From the NCBI GenBank assembly GCA_030323885.1, contig CM059187.1, positions 127,639,525 through 127,703,524 of the forward strand: a stretch of 64,000 bases of DNA. The letters run 5' to 3'. This document shows, in pieces, positions 41,134 to 51,520 of this stretch. Made by a program: the position numbers and the translations under genes. This DNA is from Branchipolynoe longqiensis. Taxonomy: Eukaryota > Annelida > Polychaeta > Phyllodocida > Polynoidae. The notes beneath the pieces were generated by a model. The model did not search any database, was not told the DNA's origin, and saw only the letters and a list, made by a program, of their open reading frames with translations. Within the stretch, counting starts at the first letter, position 1. Every line of letters starts with the position of its first letter.

Positions 41134-42285
41134 GTTAAAGCTGCATAGTTCGATCAAAGCATAACATTAGAGATATTTAGTTTCTGACGTTCAACTTGTA
41201 ACGTGCGGGATTCCGCCGTGATACATAATCGTCTCATGATCATTCAGGGGTATCCCTTACGTTGCAACTCGTGGTGCAACGGCAAAAGGACTAATTTAAG
41301 GTGCAAGTTCAAATGGCAACTGGAGAGCAGGCGGGAGAGCGCAATGGAGGATGGATCATGAGCTGGAGTGAGGGTGGAAGGGAGAGCAGGTGGGAGAGTG
41401 AGCGGAAGGGCAGGAGACCGATTTTATGTTCAAAATAAATTGTCTAGTGCAATTTCAGGTTGAACCAGCTACTAAACTTACCATAAAGGTTAAACGTCAT
41501 GGTACAATTTGAACATCACGTTCCAAGTTGAAGTTACAATTTCAACCTCAAACTAAAGGTCTCTAATTGTCTAAGCGAAAACACTGACTCGATTTGATTT
41601 AATCTATCCAACTTAAATACTGGTACATCCAGCAAGTCTTTATAATTGCATAGAAGTCATTGTAAGTCAAGTTAGTAGAACCTACCACTGCTTATACCTG
41701 ATGTTTTGATGTGCCACCCAAAATTAATTCGTGGATATTGTCACTTTAAATATTTTCAAAGTTAACCCTTTCAGATGAAAACTACTTAAAATGAAACTAA
41801 AGTAAATCATATTGATGACTGTAAATATATTGATATATGACATACATTCATTGATATACATTCATCGCAATAATCAACGCAGTGGCCGAATCGCTCGCGC
41901 GCAGGCCTCCCGTGCGGGAGATCGGGAGGTTAATTCCCGGTCGAGTCAAAAGCAATGACTTACAAAATTGATGTCTTGTCACGACGGATTAAGGTGCCAC
42001 CGGCAAAGGTGGGCGTTTGGCATTATTAGGATAAGGCAAGGACAGGTTTGCTCAGTGTCAGGATAATGTGACTAAGTGGGAGATTGGATCAGGGAACCAA
42101 CGGCCTGATCTCTCAGTGGGGCAGCACTATAAATTCACCATGAGTGGCCACTATCACAAGTCGGTGCCTTTCTTGATATGACCTTAGATGTTGCCAGGAC
42201 GTAAGACTCTAACAACCAACCAATTATTGCAATAATCTAAATAATATAGCAGAAAGTCAAAACCACTTGATTATGCAACTTTAAC
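41134..42285. mobile_element. MITE family M3, copy 3, TA-flanked, hosting a SINE-A
   Basis: The left TIR gttaaagctgcatagttcga (41134) and the inverse of the right end (gttaaagttgcataatcaag, to 42285) match. Both sides carry TA (41132-41133 and 42286-42287), as for Tc1/mariner-type elements. Interior blocks match the copy at 20 kb (atccaacttaaatactgg, agtagaacctaccactgctt). A G-rich insertion lies at 41200-41440 and a SINE-A at 41876-42225. Confidence 0.82.
41864..42237 (+). mobile_element. SINE-A copy, A1 head, 12-bp target duplication, extra internal 24 bp
   Basis: Full-length copy at 41876-42225 flanked by atcgcaataatc (41864-41875) and attgcaataatc (42226-42237), 11 of 12. The body between ttgatgtcttgtcac and gcgtttggcattattag is replaced by a segment that includes cggattaaggtgccaccggc (41985-42008, 24 bp). 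That segment is identical in inverse to the CpG block at 35204-35227. Confidence 0.93.
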
Positions 42286-42289
42286 TACG

Positions 42290-42432
42290 CTGACGCCCCC
42301 CTCTCCCCACTTCACCCACCCCCACTTCACCCACCCCCATCCCCACTTCACCCACCCCCATCCCAATCCCCACTATCCCCACTTCCCCCACTTCACCCAC
42401 CCCGCCAACCCTCACCCCCGCCCCCGGTTGCA
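42290..42432. repeat. (CCCACTTCACC)n C-rich microsatellite
   Basis: Degenerate ccccacttcaccca units, about 12 copies. Simple repeat. Confidence 0.88.
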
Positions 42433-42610
42433 CCCATAACTACACCACTGATACTTTGATAGCGCCTCCGACAACCCAAGTGAAGCCGACCTCGACATGA
42501 CGGCTAAGCGGCGAGGTGCGGACCAAAGGAGCTCGATAAATAAAGATCACACTAAATCCTGGGTTCCCGCCGGGATGACTCCATATAAAGGACAGTTTTA
42601 CCCAATCTTT

Positions 42611-42931
42611 GCCCGTTTTGGTAAATCGTCGGATTCGAACCCGCGGGTTCGAACCCTGGTCGAGTCAAAACGATGACTTAAGAAATTGATACGTGTCATT
42701 TTCCCAGCCAGGCGCCCAGTATTATTAGGATAGGGCAAGGACTGGTTGACTCAGTGTCAGGATAATGTGACTGATTGGGATATCAGGTCATGGTGCTGCT
42801 GGCCTGGTCTCCCAGTGGGGCAGCATTATAAAGTCGCCAAGAGTGCGCACAGTCACAAGTCAATACCCATCCTGATGTGACCTTAAATATTGCCAGGACG
42901 CAAAACTCCAACAACCAACCAACCAACCATT
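42611..42931 (+). mobile_element. SINE-A copy, truncated A2 head with perfect 20-bp B-box palindrome
   Basis: The head contains TTCGAACCCGCGGGTTCGAA at 42634-42653, a perfect palindrome formed by two opposed B boxes. The full body and a (CCAA)n tail follow. The A-box region is missing. Confidence 0.93.
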
Positions 42932-43724
42932 TCAGGAATCGAACCTCCCCCCCCCCTCTTGTACATCAGTTATATGACATACACATACATTATGACCCGC
43001 TTTGCTTTACCGTTGTAGGCTTCACGAAAATTTATATTTAAGTATTGCTCCTCCAGTGCATTTTATTTTTCCTCCCAATGCTGCCGCAACATGCTCACAC
43101 CTTAGACTGGGAACGACCAACTGGTTCAAACCCTCCACCACTTAATATCAATTGGGTGAGCTTGAAAAAGTTTCTAGTTGGGTCCTCCTGAAGTATATAA
43201 TATTCGATACGTCCTTTTGGCCTATTTGCGTTCAGGGTACGTCTCCGTTTTCAGACAGGACGAAAAGCCCCTCGAAAATGGCCACAGAATTCAGTGGTTT
43301 CAGCCAATCAGAGCTCTTCTTTTCCAGTGCAAATGGCGGCCCCAATAGGGGCCGCCATTTTCGAAGCGACCAACAGCTAAATTCGTTCAGACTAGCGTGC
43401 CATCAGGAATTTCTCCGAGATGCCTCGGAGACATACCTTGAACACGGCCCTGGACAAACAAAAATAAGAAATATGCAGTTCTTCCCCTATTATCGCTCGG
43501 TTAATGTTTTCATTTCCTTTCTCCATCTCCGTCTTTCGGCGCGTTCCGGTCGGTCCGTTCTTAACGGCGCCGTTTGTGAGTGTAATGCAGTAATGTAAAT
43601 GTAATGGATGGCTAAAAGTTAGATGACGGTGGAAGGCAAGTGTCGTAAATTGTTGACAATCTCTGTTCTGTCAGTAGTGGCCACGCGTACGTTACGAGGG
43701 CATAGATCACGCCGTGGCAGTGAG
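42932..43724. repeat. Spacer with CCAAT hairpin related to that at 39.4 kb
   Basis: At 43302-43313 cagccaatcaga is followed by gcaaatggcggccccaatag and its inverse, giving a perfect 13-bp stem (aaatggcggcccc/ggggccgccattt) around aata, 43335-43364. The stem holds YY1-like gccgccattt in both directions. The overlapping 148-codon ORF is not recognised. The segment 43240-43470 is probably a copy of the element at 39.3-39.6 kb. Confidence 0.6.
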
Positions 43725-44990
43725 CGCGCGTGTGGTGTGCGGTGTGTGTGACGTGTGTGATGTGTGTGACGTGTGTGATGTGTGTGGTGTGTGTGGTGTG
43801 TGTGGTGTGTATGGTGTGTGGTGTGTGTGGTGTGTGTGGTGTGTGTGGTGTGTGTGGTGTGTGTGGTGTGTGTGGTGTGGTGTGTGTGTGGTGTGTGTGT
43901 GGTGTGTGTGGTGTGTGTGGTGTGTGTGGTGTGTGTGGTGTGTGTGGTGTGTGTGGTGTGTGTGGTGTGTGTGGTGTGTGGTGTGTGTGGTGTGTGTGGT
44001 GTGTGTGGTGTGTGTGGTGTGTGTGTGTGTGTGGTGTGTGTGGTGTGTGTGGTGTGTGTGGTGTGTGTGGTGCTGTGTATAGTGTGATGTGTGGTGTGTG
44101 CGATATGTGGTGTGCACGATGTGTGTGATCTGTGTGATGGGTGACATGTGTGACACGTGTGACATGTGTGATGTGTGTGACATGTGTGATGTGTGTGACA
44201 TGTGTGATGTGTGTGATGTGTGTGACATGTGTGATGTGTGTGATGTGTGTGTGGTGTGTGGTGTTGTGTATAGTGTGATGTTTGGTATGTGTGATGTGTC
44301 TGATGTGCGTGATGTGTGTGGTGTGTGTGTGTGGTGTGTGGTATTGTGTATAGTGTGATGTGTGGTGTATGTGATGTGCGTGATGTGCATGATGTGTATG
44401 ATGTGTGTGATGTGTGTGATGTGCATGATGTGTGTGATGTGTGTGATGTGTGGGATGTGTGTGGTGTGTAGTGTGTGTGGTGTGTAGTGTATGATATGTG
44501 TACTGCATGTAGTGTGTGGTGTGTGTGATGTGTGTAGTGTGATGTGGGTGGTTATTGTGGGTGGGTTGGTGTGGGTTGTGTTTTTGGTGCGTGCATGTGT
44601 GCTAGTGTGTAGGCCTACTGCATGTGTACGGTTGGTGGGTGTGTGGTGCGAAGACCGTGGCGGGTGTCTGCGCGTTGTGTGTGTTGTGTGTGTGTGATGT
44701 GGATGCGCGTGATGGTTGCGTGGTTTGTGCACGAGGTATGTGTTCGTTGTGTGTGTATGTGTGCTTGTGTGTGGTGTGCGCGGGTGGGATGTTGGTGTGT
44801 GGGTATGGTGTACAGGCGTGTGTGGGTTAGGTGTGCGCGTGTGTGTGTTTGGTGTGCGCGTGTGTGTGTTTGCGCATGCGTGCGCATATAATGTGCAGAG
44901 AAATGTGTGAGTGCATGATGGTTGGTGCGATCGATTCGAGGTTAAGAACGGGACTGTGTTTATGTGTGTGTATGTGCCTGTCTTTGTGTG
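43725..44990. repeat. 1.2-kb GT-rich array (GTGTGTGGT)n with GTGACAT variants
   Basis: 43780-44070 is a nearly regular 9-bp gtgtgtggt repeat. 44090-44470 mixes gtgtgatgt and gtgtgacat units. 44480-44990 is looser. A block ending ggtgttgtgtatagtgtgatg recurs near 44069, 44262 and 44341, indicating larger duplications. All ORFs here (Val/Cys/Trp and His/Thr) are artefacts. Confidence 0.95.
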
Positions 44991-45067
44991 TGTGTGGGGG
45001 GGGGGGGGAGTAGTGTCATTATGGAAAGCTGGAGAGAGCAAAATGTAGGTCTGTGGCTGGTAATGGC

Positions 45068-45390
45068 AGATTGATTGGTTGTTGGAGTTTTACATCGTAG
45101 CAACATCTAATGTCATATCAGGACGGGTACCGACTTGTGACAGTCATGACAACTTGATAGTGCTGCCCCTCTGGGAAATTAGGCTGCTTGCACCTTTACC
45201 TGATATCCCACTCAGCCACATTATCCTGACACTGGGTAAACCAGTCCTATCCTAGTAATGACGAGCGCCAGGCTAGGAAGGGACAAGTATCAATTTGATA
45301 AGACATTGGTTTGACTCGGCCGGGAACCCAACTCACGACCTGCTGCACGCGCGGCCGGCGCTCTACCGACTCAGTCACCGGGCCCGGTGA
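45068..45390 (-). mobile_element. SINE-A copy, A1 head
   Basis: Minus-strand full-length copy from the gttggttgttggagttttac tail to the head (gactcagtcaccgggcccgg). It has a small deletion in the tail half (gacagtcatgacaact lacks the usual gtgcactcatgg). No clear target duplication. Confidence 0.92.
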
Positions 45391-45499
45391 TGGTTTAGGA
45401 GGAAAGGGATTGGAAAATGATTAATTAAACGTCGAGGTACTTGGTCTTCGGAGATATGTCGGTAGACGGAGCGGCGTCCATGCCGGCAGATAGCATGTG

Positions 45500-46440
45500 A
45501 AGGGGGTGGGTGGGGTGGAAGGGTGGAGGGGGTGGAGGGGTGGAGGGGTGGGAGTGGGAGGGAGGGGTGGGAATGGGGTGGAGGGGTAGGAGGGGGAGTG
45601 GAGGGGTGGGAGTGGGAGTGGAGGGGTGGGAGTGGGAGTGGGAGGGGTGGGAGTGGGGAGTGGACGGGTGGGAGTGGGAGGGGATGGGTGGGAGTGGGAG
45701 TGGATGGGTGGGAGTGGGAGTGGAGGGGTGGGAGTGGGAGTGGAGTGGTGGGAGTGGGAGTGGAGGGGTGGGGAGTGGGAGGGGTGGGAGTGGGGAGTGG
45801 GAGGGGTGGGAGTGGGAGTGGACGGGTGGGAGTGGGGAGTGGGAGTGGAGGGGGTGGGAGTGGGAGTGGAGGGGGGGGTGGGAGTGGGAGTGGAGGGGTG
45901 GGAGTGGAGGGGTGGGAGTGGAGGGGTGGGAGTGTGGTGGGAGTGTGGTGGGAGTGGAGGGGTGGGAGTGGAGGGGTGGGAGTGGGGTGGGAGTGGAGGG
46001 GTGGGAGTGGGAGTGGACGGGTGGGAGTGGGAGTGGAGGGGTGGGAGTGGGAGTGGAGGGGTGGGAGTGGGGGGTGGGAGGGGGAGGGGTGGGGGAGGGG
46101 TGGGAGTGGGTTGGAGGGGTGGGAGGTGGGGTGGGGTGGAGGGGTGGGAGTGGGGTGGGGTGGAGGGGTGGGAGTGGGGTGGAGGGGTGGGAGTGGGGTG
46201 GAGGGGTGGTAGTGGGGTGGAGGGGTGGGAGTGGGGTGGGGGTGGAGGGGAGGGGTGGGAGTGGGGTGGAGGGGTGGGAGTGGGGTGGAGGGGTGGGAGT
46301 GGGGTGGGGGTGGAGCGGAGGGGTGGGAGTGGGGTGGAGGGGTGGGAGTGGGGTGGGGTGGAGGGGTGGGAGTGGGGTGGGGGTGGAGCTGAGGGGTGGG
46401 AGTGGGGTGGATGGGTGGGAGTGGGGTGGGAAATGGGCGG
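45500..46440. repeat. 0.9-kb G-rich (GGAGTGGGAGTGGAGGGGTGG)n minisatellite
   Basis: Units of 15-21 bp mixing ggagtggga, gtggagggg and gtggggtgg fill the segment. GGGG runs every few bases make quadruplex formation likely. The ORFs of 300-380 codons on both strands come from this repeat. Confidence 0.95.
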
Positions 46441-46822
46441 GAAGGGGACAGCTGTACAGCCCGGTGCAACTGGAAATTTGCTTGGCGGAGTAGATATGGG
46501 AATGGTTGAGTGCTGATCGGTCAGAGAGTGCACAAGATTTGGCGCGGCGCAGTTGACGCACTGTGGCGATGTATTATTATGGTATCATCAGTCGAATCCT
46601 GAAGGCGCTTTCGGGCTGATATTACTGAAATGAAGACCTACAACGCAAAAATATAATGATTATTTTATGGGTGACATATTATTTCTATAATTTATACAGT
46701 TGGTGTATTCAAAATTCATAATGATTATAACTGCAATAATCAAGGATGAGAGTCGCCTTCCACAATGAAACACATACATCTGACTTCTGGAAAGGTTTGC
46801 GGTGCGAGGCATACGAGTGGAA
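46441..46822. other. Unannotated spacer
   Basis: Contains tttggcgcggcgcagttg (46538-46555), an E2F-like spot. No other feature. Confidence 0.35.
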
Positions 46823-46871
46823 ATGATCAAAATGATCAAAATGATCAAAATGATCAAAATGATCAAAATCA
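46823..46871. repeat. 9-bp (ATGATCAAA)n repeat, five copies
   Basis: Five perfect aaatgatca units, then a decayed one. The palindrome TGATCA is in every unit. Confidence 0.92.
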
Positions 46872-47317
46872 AAAGAAAGGGAAACCAAGAAGCCGTCGAA
46901 AATCTGAGATTTCTGATCTTCACAGTTTATAAGCATATGTTTATTGTATTAGATTTTGACATTTGGTTCATGTCTGATCCATCGAATGGAACTAGTACCG
47001 TGTGAAGTCACTGAAGTGTACTTCTATATATGAAATAATGAAATAATACTACATGAAAGATATGATTTCACATATGTGTAGGCTAGCAGCATGATACATG
47101 TACTGCTATGTGGTGGAGTGTTTTGAGATAAACCTAAGTTGAAGGCTGAGTGCTCTGAAAGTCGAGGCTCAGATCAGATCCCGTTTGAAATCACTCACTA
47201 GGATTGTTGAGTGTGCCTCCATTTATATAGAACTATATCTATTGATCGGAGAAAAATGGACGTCTTCATGTTGTACCTAGGATGATGTTTCCGAGGCTTA
47301 GCGAATAAACATGACAG
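46872..47317. other. Unannotated spacer
   Basis: AT-rich noncoding sequence; nothing recognised. Confidence 0.35.
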
Positions 47318-47358
47318 ATTGGGTGTTGCTAGGATGTAAAACAACCACCAACCAACCT
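47318..47358 (+). mobile_element. SINE-A tail fragment
   Basis: gttgctaggatgtaaaacaa and the (CCAACC) tail match the last 40 bp of SINE-A. It is either a very short 5'-truncated insertion or a relic. Confidence 0.7.
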
Positions 47359-47742
47359 CCTCTGGTCCTCACAGAGCACCGGGGTTGGGTTCCTAGGTGA
47401 CCTTTTTTCTCCACGCACCCCCGTCACATCAGCCTGTCCGTTCACCACCCCCTTGCCACCTCCCTGATTTCTCTAAACACGACGCACCAGAAACCCAACT
47501 CGCCGCTTCATGGGACTGCCTTTGGCGGTAGCCATACAGTGCTGCAGATTTGCAGCATTTAGTGCGCCAACATGATTGAAAACTCCCCAAAACAATAACA
47601 ACAGTCCGTGAGTGAGCAAGGTGTATCAGGGTTGACAGTCCGTAGTTGACCGGCTCAGTTGGCTGAATTTTAGTGTGATATAACAAGAGATTGCTTCCAA
47701 TGTTAACGTTGCGTTTCATTTGGCAGGACTAGGCGGTGTTGC

Positions 47743-48210
47743 AGTTTCCCAGGGACACCAGTTTCCCAGGGACACATCGCTTCTGCACACGCGTCAAACT
47801 CGAACAGCATCGTCACTAACCTTATAAATTTAATATAATGTTTTTGCTAAACATGTTTTCTATATGTGTACCAAGCGATTTGTTTGTAGGTGGTGTCGTT
47901 TTAGAGATATTTCACTTCTTCTGTATTGGCTGTATGAAGACTGCTCACGGCCATTGACAATGCCTTGAGTTTGATGGTACGCGCAGTGCAAAACGTCAGT
48001 TTTATTACAAATTAATAGAAATCAACAACCCTAACCATATCAATTTAATATAATCTTGTTGCTAAACATGTTTTCTATATGTTTTCCAAGCGGTTTGTGT
48101 CTAGGTGGTGTAATTTGAGAGATATTTGACTTCTTCTGTATGAAGATTTGCTCACAGCCATTGACAATGCATTTGAATGAAAGTGTCCCTGGCAAACTGG
48201 TGTCCCTCGG
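47743..48210. repeat. Element bounded by inverted GTGTCCCTGG repeats with an internal direct duplication
   Basis: The left end is two copies of agtttcccagggacac (47743-47776). The right end has the inverse, gtgtccctggcaaactgg and gtgtccct (48183-48208). Inside, a roughly 145-bp block (gctaaacatgttttctatat to ccattgacaatgc) occurs at about 47828-47972 and again at 48060-48170 with moderate divergence. It is probably a mobile or duplicated element; class unknown. Confidence 0.7.
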
Positions 48211-48215
48211 AATCC

Positions 48216-48512
48216 GCATGAGCGGGATGGCCGAATGAGATAGACCGATGGCTGAATGAGATGACTTAAAAATCGATACTTGTTGCTTCCTACCCTGACG
48301 CTCGGCATTATTAGGATAGGGCAAGGACTGGTTGGCTCGGTGTCAGGATAATGTGACTGAGTGGGATATCAGGTCATGGTGCTGGTGGCCTGGCCTTCCA
48401 GTGGGGCAGCACTATAAAGTTGCCATGAGTGCGCACTGTCACAAGTCGGTACCCTTCCTGATATGGCCTGATATGATGTTGTTAAGACGTAAAACAACAA
48501 CAAACAAACAAA
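48216..48512 (+). mobile_element. SINE-A copy, A2 head with B box deleted
   Basis: The head gcgggatggccgaatgagat is followed by a second gatggctgaatgagat and then directly by gacttaaaaatcgatact. The B box and the gtcgagtcaaacc junction are missing, and the A-box motif is doubled. The body and AACAACAACAAAC tail are well preserved, so the head rearrangement may have occurred after insertion. Confidence 0.9.
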
Positions 48513-48565
48513 ACCTTTGGCGGGAATGAATCGCCTCTCCCCCCCACCCCCCCACCCATCATGCG

Positions 48566-48862
48566 TTGGTTTGTTTTATTATTTTAACGACGCCTCTAGA
48601 GCACTTTGATTTTTATTTTCAGCTATTGGACGTCAAACATATGGTCATTCTGACATATTTATTTGGAGGAAACCTGCCGCCGCCATATACGTGGCAAGGA
48701 GTCTTTTATATACACTTTCCCACAGACAGGACAGCACATACCGCAGCCGTTGATGAACCAGTTGTGGACCACTGGTTGGGATGGAAAATAGCCCAGACTG
48801 CAAATGTGTCCACTGAGCAGGATCGGTCAGATGACCCAACCCTTCACAGGTTCACACTCTAA
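48566..48862 (-). mobile_element. SINE-C copy, head missing or decayed
   Basis: It shares tttgttttattattttaacg, gcctctagagcactttgatt, tggacgtcaaacatatggtc and gttgtggaccactggttggg with the copy at 16.5 kb. The section after 48790 (agcccagactgcaaatg) extends beyond that copy, but no B box is evident. Confidence 0.82.
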
Positions 48863-49149
48863 TTTACGTCATGTTCCCTATCATGCGTTGGATGCTTTCG
48901 CGGCTAGATGGACGAGTTCACCATCCATCCACCTGATTGGCTGGTGGGGTTTCACATCTTTTCCTCCTCCTACCAATGATGGCTTTCCGCCTTGCCCACA
49001 CTTCTAAGCAATCCAGCAACTTGTACATTTTCCCCACTACTGACTGATCTTGTTTATGATAGGATGCAGACCGGGTGCTTCTCTCCACCCCTAAATTAAA
49101 ACTTGCACTACCTTTCCTCGTGCCGTTTCCTTCCGAATCAGTGCATAAT
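48863..49149. other. Unannotated spacer
   Basis: Mixed sequence with no feature that I can support. Confidence 0.35.
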
Positions 49150-49504
49150 TTTATTGATAGATGGTTGTTGGAGTTGTACATCCATTTAACATCTAAGGTC
49201 ATATCAGGACAGGCACTGACTTGTGACAGTGCGCACTCATGGCAATATGATAGTGCTGCCCCACTGGAAAATCAGACCTCCGGCACCATGACCCACATAG
49301 CCCACTCAGTCATATTGTCCTGACACTGAGCTAACCAATCTTTACCCTATCCTATCAATGGTGAGTGCTAGGCTAGGAAGTGGCAAGTATAAATTTTATA
49401 AGTCATTGATTTGACTCGACTGGGAACCAAACTCCTGATCTCCCACACGTGAGGCCTGCATTCTACAGATTCGGCCACTGCACCCGATCTTTATTTCTAG
49501 ATGG
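49150..49504 (-). mobile_element. SINE-A copy, A1 head, 15-bp target duplication
   Basis: Minus-strand full-length copy. The flanks tttattgatagatgg (49150-49164) and tttatttctagatgg (49490-49504) match 13 of 15, giving an element of 49165-49489. The head includes gattcggccactgc. Confidence 0.93.
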
Positions 49505-49617
49505 ATATGTGGATGAATGAAAGCCACATTAGTTGTGTGCACTATTAATCGTGCATTATATGTGTGATGGGCCTCTCCAGTGCTACTTATCTGTAACGGT
49601 ATTCTGTACACATCGCA

Positions 49618-49770
49618 CAGGACGCATTGACCGAATCGGTAAGAGCTCAGGCTTCCCGTGTGGAAGATCGGGAGTTCGAATTCTAGCCGAGGCAAACCAA
49701 TGATTTACAAATTTGATTCTTATCGCTACTTGCCTTCGGTGTTACTAGGATAGGACAATGCGCATTATGA
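49618..49770 (+). mobile_element. SINE-A 5' part, 3'-truncated
   Basis: A complete A1 head (ttgaccgaatcggtaagagc, ggagttcgaattctagccga) and early body are present, ending at ggataggacaatg. The 3' half is missing, unusual for retroposition truncation, so it was probably lost by later deletion. Confidence 0.88.
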
Positions 49771-50014
49771 GTAAGACCAATTGTCGGTGATTGAAATTCT
49801 ACCCATTTATATCAACGAATGTGATAAACAAATTTTAAGTTCAAAATTTAAACCTGAATACATTAGAATTTCAACTCTCTTCTGTATGAAATACACCAGG
49901 ACTGTTTACTCATTTAAACAGTGGACAGCGATCACTGTTCTCTAAGTATACAGGTATAGGTAGTACTAACAAATAACCAGCTTCCAAAGTGGGAGAGATC
50001 CTGAGGTTGATTTT

Positions 50015-50280
50015 CAGCTGACTTAAACTAAAAACTTATACGCTGCTATTTGGCATTAATCAGAGAAGGCACGGCCTGCTAGTGTGCTCAGCATCAGGTT
50101 AATGTGACTGGGTAAACTATATTGACATGTTGCACAGTATCACAGAGTGGGGCGGAGGCGTAGGGTGGAGCCAGCTGATATCATTGATACTGCCGTGGAG
50201 TGTGTACTCCTGACAAGCCAGTACCTAAACAAGGTAAACAACCTGAAAAATCAATGTCAAGCAATCAAACCTCCAACTAA
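50015..50280 (+). mobile_element. Ancient SINE-A relic
   Basis: The order gacttaaactaaaaac, tggcattaatcagagaaggc, gctcagcatcaggttaatgt, ccagtacctaaacaagg is that of the SINE-A body with many changes. No head. Confidence 0.55.
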
Positions 50281-50700
50281 TCAATCCATCCATTCATCCA
50301 TCCATTAAGCTAGAATCTAGACATGACCTTCTAGAGTGTGAGTCATCATCATCATCATCATTTCATGAAAGCTGGCGGCAAAAGTGTTGAAGTGCTGCTG
50401 GCTTTTGCAAGTTACCAGCGGCAATCTCTCGGGGAGCAAATAGAGGTTTCACACCGGCAAGAACATGTCCAGACAGGCGCAAAACTATTTGTGCCTGCAG
50501 TGTGAGTAGTACATGTAAATATTGCCTTATTTCAGGTGCACCTCCAGGTTATCCCACCTTGCAAGCTCTACCCAGAATGCATCAGACTAGGGTGACCTAT
50601 TTACTGGACCACCTATATGGCCTTTGGAGGAGTCACCAGGAGCAGCTCCATCAGGCAGGCAGGCATTAGGCATTAGGCAGTAGACGGTATACAGTAGGCA
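50281..50700. other. Unannotated spacer with (ATC)n run
   Basis: 50343-50361 is an ATC run; the remainder is mixed. No gene recognised. Confidence 0.4.
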
Positions 50701-50707
50701 GCAGGTA

Positions 50708-50798
50708 CCAGGCTTCAGGCAGCAGGCAGCAGGCAGCAGGCAGCAGGCAGCAGGCAGCAGGCAGCAGGCAGCAGGCAGCAGGCAGCAGGCAGCAGGCA
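50708..50798. repeat. 7-bp (GCAGCAG)n array, about 12 copies
   Basis: Clean ggcagca heptamers, preceded by looser aggcattaggcagtag units from 50655. Confidence 0.95.
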
Positions 50799-51110
50799 TG
50801 CCGGGAAGGATTGCTGCGGCATTGCACCTGCAGACCTGTCTGTAAGCGGGATAAGCCATTCTGGTGATCAACGCCAACCAGGTCACGGTGATCCTACTGG
50901 AGGATCCTCAGTGGAGGGGGAACACCTCCCCCCACCCCCACCCCGCCTCTACTACTCCTTCTCCTCCCCTTCAACCCCCTCCTCCCCCCACCCACCCACC
51001 CTCAATCACACACACCAATAATAATGTATATATAATCCATAATCCAGGCGTGCACTGCCAGCGCGAGTCCGGGGTAATCCGGTGCTGTATCCGGGCGTCT
51101 GCATCATCAT
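50799..51110. other. Spacer with C-rich run
   Basis: 50925-51005 is C-rich low complexity. No gene recognised. Confidence 0.4.
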
Positions 51111-51520
51111 CCGATTTGAGTACTTCCGGTTGAGGCGGGCGGGCAGGCGGGCGGGAGGGCGGGCTGCGGCATCTCATCCGGGTAGTCACCACTCCTGTGC
51201 GCTGGTAGCTGACTACCACCCTGGAGGAGGGTCGCGCCGCCGTGCCATGGTGGTGGCGACGGCGGCGGTGATGGTGGTGGTGGTGGTGGTGGAGACCACG
51301 GTGGTGGGTACTGGAGGACCCGGTCGGGCAGGCAGCAGCATCATGCTGGGTGGCGGAGGACAATGTGGCGCGATGGTAATTAACATCGGGCTGATTAACA
51401 TGGCTAATTACCCCGCCGGAGATGTGATTAGGACACGCCTGGCTTCACCATGGAGGAGAGAGAATGGTGATAGGCACTGGAGGTGGGGGTGGGAGAGAGA
51501 CGGGACGTGGTCAGTATATC
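51111..51520. promoter_or_regulatory. CpG-rich block with clustered homeodomain-type sites
   Basis: 51136-51170 is a gcgggcgggc run and 51253-51305 is a GGTGGT run. 51370-51412 then holds gatggtaattaacatc, ctgattaacatgg and ctaattacc within 45 bp. Three TAAT cores at close spacing beside GC-rich DNA resemble a developmental enhancer or promoter. The 190-codon ORF across the block is low complexity and probably not real. Confidence 0.35.

Noticed and set aside
43612..45041. ORFs of 298-444 codons (His/Thr)
   Set aside because: Translations of the GT-rich array; all frames are similar.
45375..46561. ORFs of 296-378 codons on both strands
   Set aside because: Translations of the G-rich minisatellite in several frames at once.
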